Shown here: positions 7,899 through 15,623 of the stretch, one piece after another
How positions within the stretch are numbered: position 1 is the first letter of the stretch
How the letters are laid out: each line of letters starts with the position of its first letter
Origin: an uncultured Acidobacteriota bacterium
GTDB taxonomy: Bacteria > Acidobacteriota > Terriglobia > Terriglobales > Acidobacteriaceae
NCBI GenBank assembly: GCA_903851035.1
Contig: CAINND010000061.1
Location: forward strand, 1 to 61,114
DNA: 61,114 nt
Reading direction: 5' to 3'
Notes under the pieces: model-generated
Told to the model about the DNA's origin: nothing
What the model saw: only the letters and a program-made list of their open reading frames with translations
The model's database searches: none
Translations under genes and position numbers: made by a program

Positions 7899-8855
7899 TC
7901 ATGGTGTCAAAGTGGCCTGGGGCACTACCTTAAAGCCTTTCTCGCCGGGCAGATCGCCCAGCTCCTTGCCCGGAGGCAGTCCGCGCGTGATGAAAGGAAA
8001 TGGCTCCATGTCCTGCACATGCACCCGGCCATCCTGCAACTGGTAAGGACGGGCGTCGGGGTCCAGCGGCACGCGCCGCAGCAAGCCATCGGCAACCAGG
8101 TCCTGCCATCCGGCGGGAGCCCTGCCATGATGCTGCGCGTACATATCCACGCGCTCCTGCAGGATGGTCACTTCCCGGTCCACTCGCAGGCAAAGCAGCC
8201 GCTTGATGGCGTTGGCCCGCAGGTCCTTATCCTCGGTGGAGTTCAGGATGTTCGTCCACATGTAGGTGGCGGTCTCGGTCTCACCGGCGTGGGCGGCCAG
8301 TGCCGCGGCCATCACCCGCATCCAGGGATGCGCCCCTGCCACATGCGAGCCGCGCTCAAAGGCATCGGCGGCCTTGGCCGGGTCCTTCAACTCCAGCCAG
8401 TAGATGAAGCCGAGCTGAAAGTACAGCCGCCAAGCCCCAGGATTCTCCCGTATGCCTTTCTCCACAATGCGTGCCGCAGCCGCCGGGTTGCCCGCGCCTT
8501 CCGGAGGCTTCTGCGCCAAAAACACCGAGCCAAAGTCGTAGGCCGGCAGCAACTTCGGGTCCAGCGTGGTGGTCATCTCCAGCAGTGGCTCAAGGATGAG
8601 GTATTGCCGGCTCTTGGCCCGGTGCTTGCTTCCAAAATATTGCACCAGCCGCGTCCAGTAGATGTCTGCCAGCAGACCTTTGTAGCCCAGGCTCAGCCGC
8701 TCCACCACCTTGGGCGAGGGGATGTAGAGCACCTCCTGCAAGGGCTCGTCGGCGCGCACGCGATCCACCTGGCGCAACAGCAGGGCGCTGGCGCCCAGCA
8801 GCAGGCTCACCACCACGGCAAAGGCCGTATGCACTATGAGATCGCGTTTCATCAT
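7899..8855 (-). CDS. Membrane-anchored TPR-like protein of unknown function
   Basis: A 318-residue protein with an N-terminal membrane anchor (IVHTAFAVVVSLLLGASALLL) and a mainly helical body with tetratricopeptide-like helices (about residues 95-215, for example AWRLYFQLGFIYWLELKDPAKAADAFERG). The segment LGYKGLLADIYWTRLVQYFG is distinctive. The C-terminal part (GRAPAGWQDLVADGLLRRVPLDPDARPYQLQDG) resembles pseudopilin-like calcium-site loops seen in acidobacterial TPR proteins. It lies 28 bp after the ABC permease and 45 bp before lolA. A scaffolding role for the exporter is inferred only from position. Confidence 0.7.
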   Translation of the reverse strand: MMKRDLIVHTAFAVVVSLLLGASALLLRQVDRVRADEPLQEVLYIPSPKVVERLSLGYKGLLADIYWTRLVQYFGSKHRAKSRQYLILEPLLEMTTTLDPKLLPAYDFGSVFLAQKPPEGAGNPAAAARIVEKGIRENPGAWRLYFQLGFIYWLELKDPAKAADAFERGSHVAGAHPWMRVMAAALAAHAGETETATYMWTNILNSTEDKDLRANAIKRLLCLRVDREVTILQERVDMYAQHHGRAPAGWQDLVADGLLRRVPLDPDARPYQLQDGRVHVQDMEPFPFITRGLPPGKELGDLPGEKGFKVVPQATLTP

Positions 8856-8883
8856 TGCTTCAGCATCCCGCTCATTCCGAGCC

Positions 8884-9663
8884 TTACTTCAAATTGCGCC
8901 GGCCGAAAATCCACACCGCGGCCGTCAGCACCGCAGTGGCGTACACCACAACGTAGGCCGTGTTCAGCAGCACCAGCCGAGGCTCCACCGGAGTGTCATG
9001 CGCCACCTGGCTGATCACGTTCAGGGCGGCAAAGTTCGGCACAAGATACGACGCAAAGGTCATCGCCCAGCGTGTCACGCCGTGCGCCATCTGGGCAAAG
9101 CCCCGCAGATCCTCGGCAAAGGTGCCCAGGGCAAAGATGGCGAAGGCGAAGATGGACGAAAAGATCGGTGTGGAAAACGTGCTGAACAGCAAGGCCAGCG
9201 CCGTAATCAGCACAAATTGCAGCAGGATGAAGTAGATGGCCGTCACCAAAGGCCAATCCGCCCGCCCCAGCCCGTGCGAAACATACAGCACGGCGGCAAA
9301 AAAGCCCACGCTCATCAGCCCGGCGTTCACCATAAGGGTCATCACCAGACCCAAAAACTTGCCGGCGATGAACTCCCAGCGCCTTACCGGGCGCGCCGCC
9401 AGCACCGTGTACAGGGTCTTCTTCTCAATCTCCTTGCTCACCAGCCCGATGCCGATAAAGATGGCGATGATGATGCCGAACAGGCTGATCGCCGTCAGTC
9501 CCAGGTTGATCAGCACAATGCGGTTGATGTCCAGCGAGATCTGCCCGAACAGCACGCTGGCGCCCACAATCAGCAGCGCGAACAGGATCAGGTTGTACAG
9601 CACGCGGTCGCGCACGGCCTCGCGGAAGGTGTTAAAGGCGATTGCCCACAGGCGTCCGATCAT
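8884..9663 (-). CDS. ABC-2 type transporter permease
   Basis: A 259-residue integral membrane protein with six predicted helices. The N-terminal amphipathic RLWAIAFNTFREAVRDRVLYNLILFALLIVGASVLF and KEIEKKTLYTVLAARPVRRWEFIAGKFLGL are the conserved ABC-2 coupling-region motifs. It pairs with the ATPase encoded immediately upstream (4-bp ATGA overlap). The substrate is unknown. Confidence 0.88.
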   Translation of the reverse strand: MIGRLWAIAFNTFREAVRDRVLYNLILFALLIVGASVLFGQISLDINRIVLINLGLTAISLFGIIIAIFIGIGLVSKEIEKKTLYTVLAARPVRRWEFIAGKFLGLVMTLMVNAGLMSVGFFAAVLYVSHGLGRADWPLVTAIYFILLQFVLITALALLFSTFSTPIFSSIFAFAIFALGTFAEDLRGFAQMAHGVTRWAMTFASYLVPNFAALNVISQVAHDTPVEPRLVLLNTAYVVVYATAVLTAAVWIFGRRNLK

Positions 9664-10625
9664 GCCCGCACCTCCGTCGCATGGGCTCCGTCGGCCGAAG
9701 CCCCATCTTTCGCATCGTCAATTTTTGAGAGGAAATAATCTTCCAGCGTCGCCCGCACCGGAGTCACGCTGGTCAGCCGCGCACCGTTTTGCCGCAGCGC
9801 ATCCAGGGCCTGGTCGAGCTTCGCCTCCGGCAGCACCACACGCAGCACGTCTCCAGTGATTTTCGTGCGCGCGCCCAGGGCCTCGATTGGCCCCACGGCC
9901 TGCGCGCCGGTCCACACCACTTCCACGTCGCCCTTCACCTCGCGCACCAGGTCGTCCACAATGCCCACGCCGCGCAGCTCGCCCTTGTTCAGCACGGCCA
10001 CGCGGTCGCACAGGGTCTCGGCGTCGCCAAGTATGTGGGTGGAGAAGAAGATGGTCTTGCCTTCGTCGTGCAACTCCTGCACCAGGTCGCGAACCTCGCG
10101 CCGTCCCACCGGGTCCAGCCCGCTCATCGGCTCATCCAACAGCACCAACCGGGGATCGTGCACGATGGCCTGCGCGATGCCGACGCGTTGCAGCATTCCC
10201 TTGCTAAACTTGCGCAGTTGTGTGCGCCCGTGTTCGCCCATCCCGACGCGGGCGAGCGCGCGCGCCACCTTGGCTTTGCGCTCTCTGGCGTCCACGCCGC
10301 TCAGCCGCGCGTAGTAATCAAGCAGCTCCAGCGGCGTCAGATGGTCGTAGAAGTAGGGCTGCTCGGGCAGAAAGCCGATCCAGCGCTTCATTTCAATGTC
10401 GTCAATGGGACGGCCCAGGATGCGTGCCGTACCCGCCGTGGGGAAGACCAGTCCCAGCAGCAGCTTGAGCGTGGTGGTCTTGCCGGCGCCGTTCGGCCCC
10501 AGGCAGCCAAATACCTCGCCCTCTTCCACCGTCAGGGTCAGTGGCTTCAGCCCCGTTTTGAGCTTGTTCCGGAAGAAGCCGGTCGTATAGGACTTTTCCA
10601 GTCCCAGGATTTCAATGGCAGCCAT
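9660..10625 (-). CDS. ABC transporter ATP-binding protein
   Basis: A 321-residue nucleotide-binding subunit. Walker A is GPNGAGKTTTLK, the Q-loop lies in FLPEQPYFYDHLT, the signature is FSKGMLQRVGIAQAI, Walker B is LVLLDEPMSGLD and the switch His is in FFSTHILGD. A C-terminal DUF4162-like regulatory domain follows, as in CcmA/NatA-type exporters. The ATG at 10625 has AAGG 7 nt upstream; a TTG at 10640 would add five residues. It forms an exporter with the following ABC-2 permease. Confidence 0.92.
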   Translation of the reverse strand: MAAIEILGLEKSYTTGFFRNKLKTGLKPLTLTVEEGEVFGCLGPNGAGKTTTLKLLLGLVFPTAGTARILGRPIDDIEMKRWIGFLPEQPYFYDHLTPLELLDYYARLSGVDARERKAKVARALARVGMGEHGRTQLRKFSKGMLQRVGIAQAIVHDPRLVLLDEPMSGLDPVGRREVRDLVQELHDEGKTIFFSTHILGDAETLCDRVAVLNKGELRGVGIVDDLVREVKGDVEVVWTGAQAVGPIEALGARTKITGDVLRVVLPEAKLDQALDALRQNGARLTSVTPVRATLEDYFLSKIDDAKDGASADGAHATEVRA

Positions 10626-10728
10626 TGTCGCCTTGCCCAATCTGGTTTTGCCTGCATTATAGCTGAGGCGGCCGCTCCCACCGAATGTGGAAGCCGCGCC
10701 CCGTCTGCGTTACTCCCGCGCAATACAT

Positions 10729-10752
10729 GAGGGGAGGCCGTGGCCTCCCCTC
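10729..10752 (-). terminator. Hairpin downstream of pilin 1
   Basis: A perfect 11-bp stem, GAGGGGAGGCC pairing with GGCCTCCCCTC around a 2-nt loop, 22 nt past the stop of the pilin gene ending at 10775. The following U-tract is poor, so it may act as an mRNA 3' stabiliser as well as a terminator. Confidence 0.65.
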
Positions 10753-10774
10753 GATGCTATGCAACAGAGCCTTG

Positions 10775-11287
10775 TTACTGCAACGGAGCGTCGTTTGATG
10801 TCGCCGGTGCCGTCAGGTTGTACTGAATGTAGCCAGGCGTGGCGCTGTAGAAGTGCCGCGTGCCCGTCTGATCCTGCACAATCGGGTCCGCCGTGGTGGA
10901 GTAGCTGTACACGGCGCCGTTGACGGCCGTGCCGCCGCTCAGCGCGACGTTATAACCGCTCTTCGGGCAGATGGCGCCGCCGGAGGTCGCCGTGGGGCAG
11001 CCCAGAACGTTGTCCAGCAGTACGGCGTTGGTGGAGGTGGCGGCCGTGTTGCCGGCCGTGCTGCCCGGTCCAAGTGTGGCCAGGTTCGTGGCGTAACCCA
11101 CCGAGGGATAGGTGGAGGCGTAGGTGACTTCCGCGGTATCAACGGCGCGCAGCGAACGCACGGCCGATGCTTCATTGGCGGCGATACGCGAGCGCAGCAG
11201 GTTAGGGATGGCGATGGCGGCGATAATCAAGATAATCGCAACAACAATGAGCAGTTCGATAAGTGAGAATCCTCGCTGCTTTTTCAT
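10775..11287 (-). CDS. Type IV pilin paralogue 1
   Basis: A 170-residue type IVa major-pilin-like protein. A very short basic leader (MKKQRG) is followed by the prepilin cleavage site and FSLIELLIVVAIILIIAAIA, with Glu at +5, and then the conserved LLRSRIAANEASAVRSLRAVDTAEV. The C-terminal half has two cysteines (GCPTATSGGAICPKSG) and ends in the shared TGTRHFYSATPGYIQYNL block. An upstream in-frame start exists (11338), but the leader would be unnaturally long. It is third in transcription order of three tandem paralogues, 59 bp after paralogue 2. The 170-residue form with a folded C-terminal beta-domain is the structural pilin type of acidobacteria and myxobacteria. Confidence 0.9.
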   Translation of the reverse strand: MKKQRGFSLIELLIVVAIILIIAAIAIPNLLRSRIAANEASAVRSLRAVDTAEVTYASTYPSVGYATNLATLGPGSTAGNTAATSTNAVLLDNVLGCPTATSGGAICPKSGYNVALSGGTAVNGAVYSYSTTADPIVQDQTGTRHFYSATPGYIQYNLTAPATSNDAPLQ

Positions 11288-11346
11288 ACCGTGCGATGCT
11301 CCATATATGATTTGGGGGTTAAAAACCCCGCCGCCCACACATACGC

Positions 11347-11859
11347 CTACTGCAGTGGCGCGTCCGTAGAGGTTGCGGGATTCGTAAGGTTGTATTGAAT
11401 GTAGCCGGGCGTGGCGCTGTAGAAGTGCCGCGTGCCCGTCTGGTTTGCCGTGACCGGATCTGCCGCCACCGAGTATGAATAAACTACGCCGTTCACCGCC
11501 GTGCCGCCGTTGAGCGTGATGATGTATCCGCTCTTGGTGCAGCTGCTTCCGCTCGCCGTTGCCGTGGCGCAGCCCAGAACCGAATCCAGCAGCACCGCGT
11601 TCGTCGAGGTTGCCGCCGTGTTGCCGGCGTTGCTGCCCGGTCCCAGGGTGGCCAGCGCGCTGGCATAACCCACGGCCGGATATGTGGCGGCAAAAGCCAC
11701 TTCCGCCGTATCCACCGCGCGCAGCGAGCGCACGGCCGATGCTTCATTGGCGGCAATTCGCGAGCGCAGCAGGTTGGGGATGGCGATGGCGGCGATGATC
11801 AGGATGATCGCGACCACAATCAACAGTTCGATAAGGGAAAAGCCTTTTTGTTTGCGCAT
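11347..11859 (-). CDS. Type IV pilin paralogue 2
   Basis: A 170-residue prepilin with leader MRKQKG, cleavage before FSLIELLIVVAIILIIAAIA and Glu at +5. The N-terminal half is almost identical to its neighbours, including ANEASAVRSLRAVDTAEV. The C-terminal domain has the Cys pair GCATATASGSSCTKSG and the shared ending GTRHFYSATPGYIQYNL. It is separated from paralogue 3 by a strong terminator, so its expression must start in the 150-bp gap at 11860-12004 or rely on readthrough. No sigma-54 site was found in that gap. An in-frame ATG at 11877 would add six residues to the leader. Confidence 0.9.
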   Translation of the reverse strand: MRKQKGFSLIELLIVVAIILIIAAIAIPNLLRSRIAANEASAVRSLRAVDTAEVAFAATYPAVGYASALATLGPGSNAGNTAATSTNAVLLDSVLGCATATASGSSCTKSGYIITLNGGTAVNGVVYSYSVAADPVTANQTGTRHFYSATPGYIQYNLTNPATSTDAPLQ

Positions 11860-12004
11860 TGTCTTGAACTCTTTCATGTCCAGGCGGAAGTACCGTGCTC
11901 TTGTTGCCGCCTCTGTTTCGCCGGATGATTTTCAGGTCTTAACTGCTTGCCGCAGACTGCCATCTACTGCATACGCCTGTGCTGCCGGCGTTCCGTGCTT
12001 CGTG

Positions 12005-12035
12005 AAAAGGGGCTCCACGGTTTGCATGGAGCCCC
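12005..12035 (-). terminator. Rho-independent terminator between pilins 3 and 2
   Basis: On the minus strand, a perfect 9-bp stem (GGGGCTCCA paired with TGGAGCCCC, 12009-12035) with a 9-nt loop is followed by a TTTT run (12008-12005). It lies 46 nt past the stop of pilin 3, making that gene largely monocistronic. Confidence 0.85.
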
Positions 12036-12081
12036 CTTGTTTCAGGCTTGTACCTCCACGGGCCTTCGCCTGGCTTAAAAA

Positions 12082-12588
12082 CTACTGCAGCGGGGCGTCC
12101 GTGGTGCTGGCGGCCGCGGTCAGGTTGTAGCGGATCACGCCCGAGGCGTCGCTGTAGAAATGCCGCGTGCCCGTCTGGTTTGCCGTGACCGGATCTGCAT
12201 TCGAGTTGTAGGTGTTGATCGGAGCCGTCGCGCCGCCGCTCAGCGAGAAGGTGTAACCGCTCTTGGTGCAGCTGCTGCCGCTGGCGGTGGCGCCGCTGCA
12301 ACCCAGAACGCTGTCCAGCAGGACGGCGTTGTTCGAGGCAGCGGTCGTGTTGCCGGCCGTGGAGCCCGGTCCGAGGTACGCCAGGTTGTTGGCGAAGCCG
12401 TTCGCCGGATAGGTCGAAGCATAGGTCACTTCAGCGGTGTTGATGGTACGCAGCGAGCCCACGGCCGAAGCCTCATTGGCAGCGATGCGCGAGCGCAGCA
12501 GGTTCGGGATGGCGATGGCGGCGATGATCAGGATGATCGCCACAACGATAAGAAGCTCAATCAGCGAGAAGCCCTTCTGTTTACGCAT
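12082..12588 (-). CDS. pilA: Type IV pilin paralogue 3, sigma-54-driven
   Basis: A 168-residue prepilin with leader MRKQKG, then FSLIELLIVVAIILIIAAIA with Glu at +5, and the shared LLRSRIAANEASAVGSLRTINTAEV block. The globular part has the Cys pair GCSGATASGSSCTKSG and ends TGTRHFYSDASGVIRYNL. It is the first of the three tandem pilins. It is the only one with a visible -24/-12 promoter, and it is followed by its own terminator. This suggests it is the major, separately regulated pilin (pilA-like); which paralogue forms the fibre is inferred. Confidence 0.9.
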   Translation of the reverse strand: MRKQKGFSLIELLIVVAIILIIAAIAIPNLLRSRIAANEASAVGSLRTINTAEVTYASTYPANGFANNLAYLGPGSTAGNTTAASNNAVLLDSVLGCSGATASGSSCTKSGYTFSLSGGATAPINTYNSNADPVTANQTGTRHFYSDASGVIRYNLTAAASTTDAPLQ

Positions 12589-12668
12589 TGTCTAAACTCT
12601 CCGTTCGGTTAGGGTGCAAATCTTAAATTTCGTTTGAGGTCCTGTGAGTGGACTCCGCCCGCTACTAG

Positions 12669-12684
12669 TGCACACCGCGTGCCA
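12669..12684 (-). promoter_or_regulatory. Sigma-54 (-24/-12) promoter for pilin 3
   Basis: On the minus strand the site reads TGGCACGCGGTGTGCA, matching the consensus TGGCAC-N5-TTGC at all positions but one and with exact GG-to-GC spacing. Transcription would start near 12657, giving a 5' leader of about 70 nt to the ATG at 12588. Sigma-54 control of pilA through PilR is established in Pseudomonas, Myxococcus and Geobacter. Confidence 0.75.
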
Positions 12685-12780
12685 TACTGCCGGAGAGGTG
12701 CCAGCATCGCCACCCAATCTTTGGTAACTGTTGATAAATAAGGCTCTTATCGAAAAATACCAAAGTAACGTAAGATAACT

Positions 12781-12843
12781 GACACTTCCAGACCCCTTCC
12801 CCTAGTGCCATAAAGTGACATACGGCGTCAGCCGTGTATGACA
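12781..12843 (-). promoter_or_regulatory. Possible enhancer sites (TGTC boxes and dyad) for a PilR-like activator
   Basis: On the minus strand three TGTC boxes occur at 12784, 12820 and 12843, the first as GTGTC. Two of them flank an imperfect dyad with core ACGGC-GTCA-GCCGT. They lie roughly 125-185 bp upstream of the predicted start site, a normal distance for sigma-54 enhancers. From memory, PilR in Pseudomonas recognises repeated (C/G)TGTC elements; the match is suggestive only. Confidence 0.35.
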
Positions 12844-12890
12844 AAAAATGGCAATCTTTAGTAACCCGTTGTAAAGATGGTTCTTGCAGG

Positions 12891-12924
12891 CAAAAAATTA
12901 GGAAACCCCAAGACAAGGTTTCCT
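12891..12924 (-). terminator. Rho-independent terminator of the M16 peptidase gene
   Basis: On the minus strand, an 8-bp stem AGGAAACC/GGTTTCCT (12924-12900) with a 9-nt loop is followed by AATTTTTTG (12899-12891). It begins 27 nt beyond the stop at 12951. Confidence 0.8.
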
Positions 12925-12950
12925 CTTTATGCTATATCCCATGGATATCA

Positions 12951-14237
12951 TTAGCAGAGCAGCAACTTACGCGTCAGCTTCAGTCCGCTCAGGTTGCCCA
13001 GCATGGTCACCGCAACCCGCTCCGGCACAAAGAACTCGGCGGCCACCTGCTGTACCTCTTCACTGGTTACGGCCTCAATGTTGGCCGTAATCTCATCCAT
13101 GCTGTGCAGCCGGTCGTAGAAGATCTCCTGCCGGGCCAGGTTGCTCATGCGAGCCATGCTGGATTCCAGACTCAACATCAGACTGCCCTTCAACTGGGCC
13201 TTGGCCCGGTGCAGCTCCTCGGTCCCCACGGCGCGCTCGCGGAACTCCTTCAGCACGCTAGTCAGTACTTTGGGCGCGCTCTCCCGGCTGGTGCCGGCAT
13301 AGACCGTCAGGCATCCCGTATCGCGGTAGGGGTTCAGCTCGCTGTAGATGGAGTACACCAGCCCCTGGCTCTCGCGAATGTTCTGGAAGAGCCGCGAGCT
13401 CATACCGCCGCCCAGCAAAGTGTTCAGCACAAACGAGGCGTAACGGTCGCGATGGCTGATGGAGTACGACGGCACGCCGATGCAGATCTGCACCTGTTCC
13501 AGCGACTTCTTGTTGCGCAGGGTGAACGGGCTGCTGGCTTCCGGCACCGCCCCATGCAGGTCGTTGGAGCCCTTCTTCAGGCCGCCAAAGCGGCTGGTCA
13601 CCAGCTTCAGGAACTCGTCGTGATCCAGGCTGCCGGCGGCGGAGATCACCATGTTGCCGGCGCGGAAGCGGTCGCCGTAAAAGTCGAATAGCAGGGCGGG
13701 GTCGAAGTTGCGCACCGTCTTTTGCGTGCCCAGTATGGGCCGCCCCAGCGAGTGACCTTTCCAGAAATTCTGCACAAACAGCTCGTGTACCAGGTAATCA
13801 GGGTTGTCCTCGTCCATCTTGATCTCTTCCAGGATGACCTGGCGTTCCTTCTTCACGTCTTCTTCGCGGAAGGCCGGGTTCAGCACCAGGTCGCTCAGCA
13901 CGTCCATGGCACCGGCCAGTTGCTCGTCCAGCACCTTCACGTTGAAGCAAACGCACTCCTTGGCGGTAAACGCATCCAGGTTGCCGCCCATGGAATCCAT
14001 CTCGCGCGCAATCTTCTCCGCCGAGCGGCTGGTAGTGCCCTTGAAGACCATGTGCTCTGCAAAGTGAGAGATGCCATTCACCTCCGCCAGCTCATGCCGT
14101 GAGCCCGTCCGTATCCACACCCCCGCCGATACCGATCGAATATGCGGCATCACCTCGCTCAGCACCGTCAGCCCGTTTGGCAGCACGGTGCGGCGAATGT
14201 CTCGCAACTTGGTATCCCGGGGTTGTTTCACGGTCAT
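12951..14237 (-). CDS. M16-family zinc metallopeptidase (processing-peptidase-like)
   Basis: A 428-residue single-unit pitrilysin-family protease. The inverted zinc motif HxxEH is present as HFAEH at residues 58-62 (ISHFAEHMVFKGT), with the downstream family block MDSMGGNLDAFTAKECVCF holding the third metal-ligand region. The second half carries the C-terminal M16 domain (GGMSSRLFQNIRESQGLVYSIYSEL). Bacterial members of this type degrade peptides and resemble mitochondrial processing peptidase beta. ATG 14237 is preferred (GAGGG upstream) over the GTG at 14252. No signal peptide is visible, so it is likely cytoplasmic. Confidence 0.9.
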   Translation of the reverse strand: MTVKQPRDTKLRDIRRTVLPNGLTVLSEVMPHIRSVSAGVWIRTGSRHELAEVNGISHFAEHMVFKGTTSRSAEKIAREMDSMGGNLDAFTAKECVCFNVKVLDEQLAGAMDVLSDLVLNPAFREEDVKKERQVILEEIKMDEDNPDYLVHELFVQNFWKGHSLGRPILGTQKTVRNFDPALLFDFYGDRFRAGNMVISAAGSLDHDEFLKLVTSRFGGLKKGSNDLHGAVPEASSPFTLRNKKSLEQVQICIGVPSYSISHRDRYASFVLNTLLGGGMSSRLFQNIRESQGLVYSIYSELNPYRDTGCLTVYAGTSRESAPKVLTSVLKEFRERAVGTEELHRAKAQLKGSLMLSLESSMARMSNLARQEIFYDRLHSMDEITANIEAVTSEEVQQVAAEFFVPERVAVTMLGNLSGLKLTRKLLLC

Positions 14238-14375
14238 GGAGCCCTCTTTCACCCTGCGAGTGTCGAAATTCAGTCGTTCACTTTAGTGGAATGCACAGAC
14301 TACTACAACTGCCCGGCAGACATTATCCCTGCCCCAAACTTGCTCCTGCCCACCTGCGCACTGCATATTAGTTGC

Positions 14376-15548
14376 ATGGGCGACGTACCGCAATCCGAAT
14401 TGTTGGGACTGCCAATTCAGCAGCTTACCGAGCTCCTTGCCAGCCTGGGTGAGCCCGCCTACCGCGCCCGCCAGCTTTATGACGCTCTGTACCGCCAGCG
14501 CGTAGCAACCCTTGAGGATATCACCACGCTGCCCTTTGCCCTGCGCCAACGCCTGGTTGGCGAAGGCTACTGCGTGGGCCTGCCGCAGGTGGAGCAGCGC
14601 TTCGTCTCCACCGATGGCACCGTGCGCTACCTGCTGCGCTTTGCCGATCAGCAAAGCGTGGAAGCCGTCTGGATGCCCGAGGGCGATGGCGCCGAGGACG
14701 GCGACGATGCCGCGCAAACCGATGCCGCTCCCGACGCTCTTCAAGCCGACGCCACGCAACTCGCTGCTACTCAACCCGCCGCCACGCCCCCCATCTCCCG
14801 CCGCGCCACCATCTGCCTCAGCTCGCAGGCCGGATGCGCCGTGAACTGCCGCTTCTGCATGACCGCCCTGCTCGGATTGCAGCGCAACCTGACCGCTGGG
14901 GAAATTGTCGGACAGGTGCTGATGGTGCTCAATGACCATCAGGTGGAAATCGGCCGCGACCGGGTCAATCTGGTTTTCATGGGGCAGGGTGAACCATTCC
15001 TGAACTACGATCACTTCGTGGCCGCCCTCCGCCTGCTGGTCGAAGCCGTCGGCCTCAGCGAGCAGCGCATGACGGTCTCCACCTCCGGCATTGTTCCTCG
15101 CATGGCCGACTTTGGCCGCGAGGCCATCCGCCCCAACCTCGCCATCTCGCTCAACGCCTCCAATGACGTGACCCGCGAGCAGATCATGCCCATCAACCGC
15201 AAGTGGCCGCTGGCAGAGCTGATGAAGGCCGCGCGCGCCTTCCCCCTGCGCCAGCGCGAGCGCCTCACCTTTGAATACGTCCTGCTCGATGGCGTCAACG
15301 ACTCGGTGGAGAATGCCCGCGAGGTGACCGTGCTGCTGCGCGGACTGCGCGCCAAGGTCAACCTCATCGCCCTCAACCCGGGGCCGGAGATCGAATACCG
15401 CACACCCAGTCCGGAACGCGTAGCGGCCTTTCAGCAGACGCTCATGCGCGCCGGCATCCCGGCCTTTCTACGCCGTCCCCGCGGACTCGACATCTACGCC
15501 GCCTGCGGACAGCTCAAGCGCACCCGCCAGCTCACCCAGCTCGGCTGA
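14376..15548 (+). CDS. rlmN: 23S rRNA A2503 / tRNA A37 C2-methyltransferase RlmN
   Basis: A 390-residue radical SAM enzyme that methylates C2 of A2503 in 23S rRNA and A37 in some tRNAs. The start is ATG 14376 (MGDVPQSELLGL), where similarity begins. The N-terminal PAYRARQLYDALY motif is present, and the radical-SAM cluster cysteines CAVNCRFC are at 154, 158 and 161. Substrate-binding motifs FMGQGEPFLNYD, LAISLNAS and FEYVLLDGVNDS follow. Odd feature: residues about 105-141, just before the cluster domain, form an Ala/Asp/Thr-rich low-complexity insert (GAEDGDDAAQTDAAPDALQA onward) absent from typical RlmN. The C-terminal methyl-carrying Cys is probably that in YAACGQLK. Confidence 0.95.
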   Translation: MGDVPQSELLGLPIQQLTELLASLGEPAYRARQLYDALYRQRVATLEDITTLPFALRQRLVGEGYCVGLPQVEQRFVSTDGTVRYLLRFADQQSVEAVWMPEGDGAEDGDDAAQTDAAPDALQADATQLAATQPAATPPISRRATICLSSQAGCAVNCRFCMTALLGLQRNLTAGEIVGQVLMVLNDHQVEIGRDRVNLVFMGQGEPFLNYDHFVAALRLLVEAVGLSEQRMTVSTSGIVPRMADFGREAIRPNLAISLNASNDVTREQIMPINRKWPLAELMKAARAFPLRQRERLTFEYVLLDGVNDSVENAREVTVLLRGLRAKVNLIALNPGPEIEYRTPSPERVAAFQQTLMRAGIPAFLRRPRGLDIYAACGQLKRTRQLTQLG

Positions 15549-15623
15549 CCGCGCTTCGTCCGGATTGGGCGTACCTGCGTCACCGCCTTCGCCGTGGCCC
15601 ATCTGCTACGATTGCCTTAGTCC

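Larger units (their letters stand above)
12589..12950. other. Gene-free AT-rich regulatory region upstream of the pilin cluster
   Basis: This 362-bp stretch holds the sigma-54 promoter of pilin 3 (12669-12684), a weaker tandem -24/-12 look-alike (12688-12703), GACA/TGTC boxes and an imperfect dyad (12781-12843), and the terminator of the M16 peptidase (12891-12924). An 83-codon minus-strand frame across it has no ribosome site or domain pattern and is not called. Confidence 0.7.

Noticed and set aside
11288-11346. GGGGTTTTTAACCCC as a terminator between pilins 2 and 1
   Set aside because: The stem is short and no U-run follows on the minus strand; readthrough from pilin 2 to pilin 1 is likely.
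11860-12004. Possible sigma-54 site before pilin 2 (TTGCCGCAGACTGCCA)
   Set aside because: The GG-to-GC spacing is off by one base, which destroys sigma-54 recognition.
12665-12916. 83-codon minus-strand frame upstream of the pilins
   Set aside because: No ribosome site or family pattern, and it covers the promoter and a terminator.
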